7,498 nt of DNA from Acidobacteriota bacterium (GTDB lineage: Bacteria; Acidobacteriota; Blastocatellia; Pyrinomonadales; Pyrinomonadaceae): the NCBI GenBank assembly GCA_005790265.1, contig SXVE01000382.1, positions 1-7,498 of the forward strand. Reading direction: 5' to 3'. Shown here piece after piece: positions 5,682-7,498 of this stretch; position 1 is the first letter of the stretch, and each line of letters opens with the position of its first letter. The translations under genes were made by a program, and so were the position numbers. The notes under the pieces were generated by a model. That model had not been told where the DNA came from. It was given only the letters and a program-made list of their open reading frames with translations, and made no database searches.

Positions 5682-6875
5682 TTACCGGAAACTTCCGGTC
5701 GCTTCGCCCAAAGTTTTGCGTTTTTTGCGCCGCACCGGAGTTTCTTTTATTTCCGCTTGTTCCGCGCCTGAAAATCCGGCGAACTGCGAAATATTCAGCA
5801 GAATTCCGATGGCAAATAACGTCAGAACGACTGACGAGCCGCCATACGAAATGAACGGCAAAGGAATTCCTTTGGCGGGTAAAATCGAAATTACAACGCT
5901 GATATTAAACAAAGCCTGGACGGTAATTCCGGTAATAATTCCAATTCCGAGCAGCATTCCGAAACGATCCGGAGCCATCAACGCGGCGCGCGTTCCGCGC
6001 CAGAGCAGCATTCCGAACGCCAGAACAATCGCCATCGTGCCGATTAAACCGAGTTCTTCGCCGATCACCGAAAAAATGAAATCCGAATGCGGATACGGCA
6101 GATAGAAAAGTTTCTGCTGACCTTTGGCGAAACCTTCGCCCAGAATTCCGCCGGAACCGATGGCATAAAGCGATTGACAAACTTGATAACCGGCGCCCGC
6201 GCTGTTTTCTTTGGCACACGGATCAACGAAAGCGATGAGCCGCGCGACGCGCCACGGAGCGAAAACGAGCGCGCATACGCCGCCGAAAAGCATCGCGCCG
6301 CCGACCGCCGCCAAATGCAGAATTTTCGCGCCCGCCGCAAAATAAACGCTGACGAAAATCGCGCACAAAACGATGGTCGTGCCCAAATCCGGTTCGGCGA
6401 AAATCAATCCGCCGAGCACAAATAAAACTGCGAGACACGGAAAAACAGTTTCTTTCAACTCGCCGACCGTTTTTTCATTTTTCGTCAAAAAATACGCGAG
6501 AAAAACCGGCAGCGCTATTTTGGCGATTTCCGACGGCTGAAAAGAAACGCCGGGCAATCTGATCCAGCGACTCGCGCCGTTAATCGAACCGAACGCGAAA
6601 ACCGCGATCAAGAGAACGACTGTTCCGGCTAACATTCCGTAAACAATCGGTTTGTTCTGATACAAATGATAATCAATGCGGCTGGTCGCATACATCACGA
6701 AAAGTCCGATCACCGTAAAACCCAACTGCTTGTAAAAATAAGTAAACTGGCTGACGCCTTCGGTTTCACGCAAGGCGATCATCGCCGAGGCGGAATAAAC
6801 CATAATCGCGCCGAACAGCGCGAGCCCGGCGGCAATCGCGAATAAAAACCAATCTGTGCGGAGTTTCTTAGCCAT
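5682..6875 (-). CDS. ftsW: Septal peptidoglycan glycosyltransferase FtsW (SEDS family)
   Basis: FtsW is the SEDS-family polymerase that, with FtsI/PBP3, polymerises lipid II into septal glycan in the inner membrane. The 397-residue product has about ten hydrophobic segments (roughly 10-28, 48-64, 76-96, 115-131, 144-160, 165-182, 186-206, 273-293, 304-334, 345-366). Family motifs seen are YSASAMIA (27-34), GASRWIRLPGVSFQPSEIAK (100-119), PDLGTT (162-167), AGYQVCQSLYAIGSGGILGEG (starting at 228), LPYPHSDFIFSVIGEELG (259-276) and KGIPLPFISYGGSS (335-348). D265 in PHSDFIF matches the essential SEDS aspartate of the large extracellular loop. The C-terminus is a basic cytoplasmic tail (RRKKRK at 382-387). 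The ATG at 6875 lies 2 nt after the murD stop, which suggests translational coupling. The neighbourhood of murD and murG favours FtsW over RodA. Confidence 0.97.
   Translation of the reverse strand: MAKKLRTDWFLFAIAAGLALFGAIMVYSASAMIALRETEGVSQFTYFYKQLGFTVIGLFVMYATSRIDYHLYQNKPIVYGMLAGTVVLLIAVFAFGSINGASRWIRLPGVSFQPSEIAKIALPVFLAYFLTKNEKTVGELKETVFPCLAVLFVLGGLIFAEPDLGTTIVLCAIFVSVYFAAGAKILHLAAVGGAMLFGGVCALVFAPWRVARLIAFVDPCAKENSAGAGYQVCQSLYAIGSGGILGEGFAKGQQKLFYLPYPHSDFIFSVIGEELGLIGTMAIVLAFGMLLWRGTRAALMAPDRFGMLLGIGIITGITVQALFNISVVISILPAKGIPLPFISYGGSSVVLTLFAIGILLNISQFAGFSGAEQAEIKETPVRRKKRKTLGEATGSFR
5684..5699 (-). other. Compact GC-rich hairpin at the very end of ftsW
   Basis: ACCGGAA and TTCCGGT form perfect 7-bp inverted arms separated by 2 nt. 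In RNA this gives a 6-bp stem with a 4-nt loop covering the last codons of ftsW and touching its stop codon. There is a run of five U residues, but it starts more than ten nucleotides after the stem, so this is not a classical intrinsic terminator. It could influence ftsW-murG translational coupling or stabilise an RNA 3' end. Confidence 0.4.
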
Positions 6876-6877
6876 CT

Positions 6878-7498
6878 TTAATCTTGCGTTTTGTGAATAT
6901 CCATCAATTGCAGCACTTTTCTTTTGAAAACCTTTCCGCGTTCTTCAAAACTCGTAAACATATCGAAACTCGCGCACGCCGGAGCGAGCAGAACGCTGTC
7001 GCCGCGCCGCGCCGAATGAAATGCTTTTTCGACGGCTTCGCTCATCGTCGAAGCGCGCATCACTTCCGCCGATTTTTTTAACTGTCCTTCAATATTTTCC
7101 GCGTCTTCGCCGAAAACGATCAAGCGCCGAACTTTTTCTTTCACCAAATTGTCCAGCGGCGCGTACGGCGCGTTTTTTCCGCGTCCGCCGAGAATCAAAA
7201 CGGTTTTGCCGTCTTCTTCGGCAAACGCTTCGAGCGCTTTTAAGGTCGCGTCAACGCTCGTCGCTTTTGAATCGTTGTAAAATTTAACGCCTTCGATTTC
7301 CGCGACAAACTCGATGCGATGTTCGACGCCTTTGAAATTTTTCACCGTTTCGCGCATCGAATCGGGCGAAGCGCCGCACGCCAAACCCGCCGCCAAAGCC
7401 GCCAGAATGTTTTCGACGTTGTGCAGACCGCGCAGAAAAATGTCATCGCGCGTCGTTAAAACTTTTTCTTTTCCGTCGGCGCGGCAAATCAAATCGCG
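6878..7498 (-). CDS. murD: UDP-N-acetylmuramoylalanine--D-glutamate ligase MurD, C-terminal 206 residues (5' end beyond window)
   Basis: MurD adds D-glutamate to UDP-MurNAc-L-Ala in the cytoplasm. The frame is open to the window edge (first full codons CGC GAT), so the gene continues upstream. The in-frame TTG at 7492 is an internal leucine codon, not a start. Counting from the edge, the end of the central ATPase domain shows GLHNVENILAALAAG (24-38) and the C-terminal domain shows GVEHRIEFV (57-65), FYNDSKATSVDAT (73-85), LILGGRGKNAPYAPL (101-115) and LLAPACASFDMFTSFEERG (170-188). These are the MurD signatures. The last three, the DSKAT loop, the LILGG strand and PACASFD.F, place it in MurD rather than MurC, MurE or MurF. 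About half of the usual 440 or so residues are present. The P-loop GTNGK lies outside. The TAA at 6880-6878 is 2 nt from the ftsW ATG. Confidence 0.97.
   Translation of the reverse strand, partial: RDLICRADGKEKVLTTRDDIFLRGLHNVENILAALAAGLACGASPDSMRETVKNFKGVEHRIEFVAEIEGVKFYNDSKATSVDATLKALEAFAEEDGKTVLILGGRGKNAPYAPLDNLVKEKVRRLIVFGEDAENIEGQLKKSAEVMRASTMSEAVEKAFHSARRGDSVLLAPACASFDMFTSFEERGKVFKRKVLQLMDIHKTQD

Noticed and set aside
7490..7492. TTG as a start for a short murD
   Set aside because: The frame stays open to the window edge and the missing N-terminal half of MurD must lie beyond it. This codon is an internal leucine.

Overview
The window is one stretch of a bacterial dcw (division and cell wall) cluster, read entirely on the minus strand. 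In transcription order, from high to low coordinates, it carries murD (3' part), ftsW, murG, murC, ftsQ, ftsA and ftsZ (5' part). All seven are identified from family motifs read directly in the translations. None is broken inside the window. murD and ftsZ are cut only by the window edges.

Layout: murD ends 2 nt before ftsW, and ftsW ends 29 nt before murG, so the first half is tightly packed. The second half is looser. There are gaps of about 153 nt (murG-murC), 55 nt (murC-ftsQ), 150 nt (ftsQ-ftsA) and 152 nt (ftsA-ftsZ). The gaps are much more AT-rich than the genes and hold most of the unexplained structure: a long near-perfect inverted repeat between murG and murC, a coding-like remnant after ftsQ, and a repeated heptamer in the ftsZ leader. 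No gene-free stretch exceeds 300 bases.

How the genes work together: MurC and MurD build the UDP-MurNAc-peptide precursor in the cytoplasm. MurG adds GlcNAc to lipid I to make lipid II. FtsW polymerises lipid II into septal glycan. FtsZ forms the cytokinetic ring, FtsA ties it to the membrane, and FtsQ links the ring to the periplasmic synthesis machinery. The window therefore joins precursor supply to septum placement.

Organism: FtsA and a complete dcw order point to a free-living diderm-type bacterium. Coding DNA of moderate GC, AT-rich spacers with AATTACGAATT-type repeats, and the general look of the proteins suggest Acidobacteriota (Blastocatellia-like). This is an impression from memory, not a database result, and is held with moderate to low confidence. 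murB and ddl, which often lie between murC and ftsQ, are absent there.

I see no mobile element, CRISPR array, RNA gene or new multi-gene system. The points worth a second look are local: altered conserved motifs in FtsA and MurG, and structured intergenic DNA.
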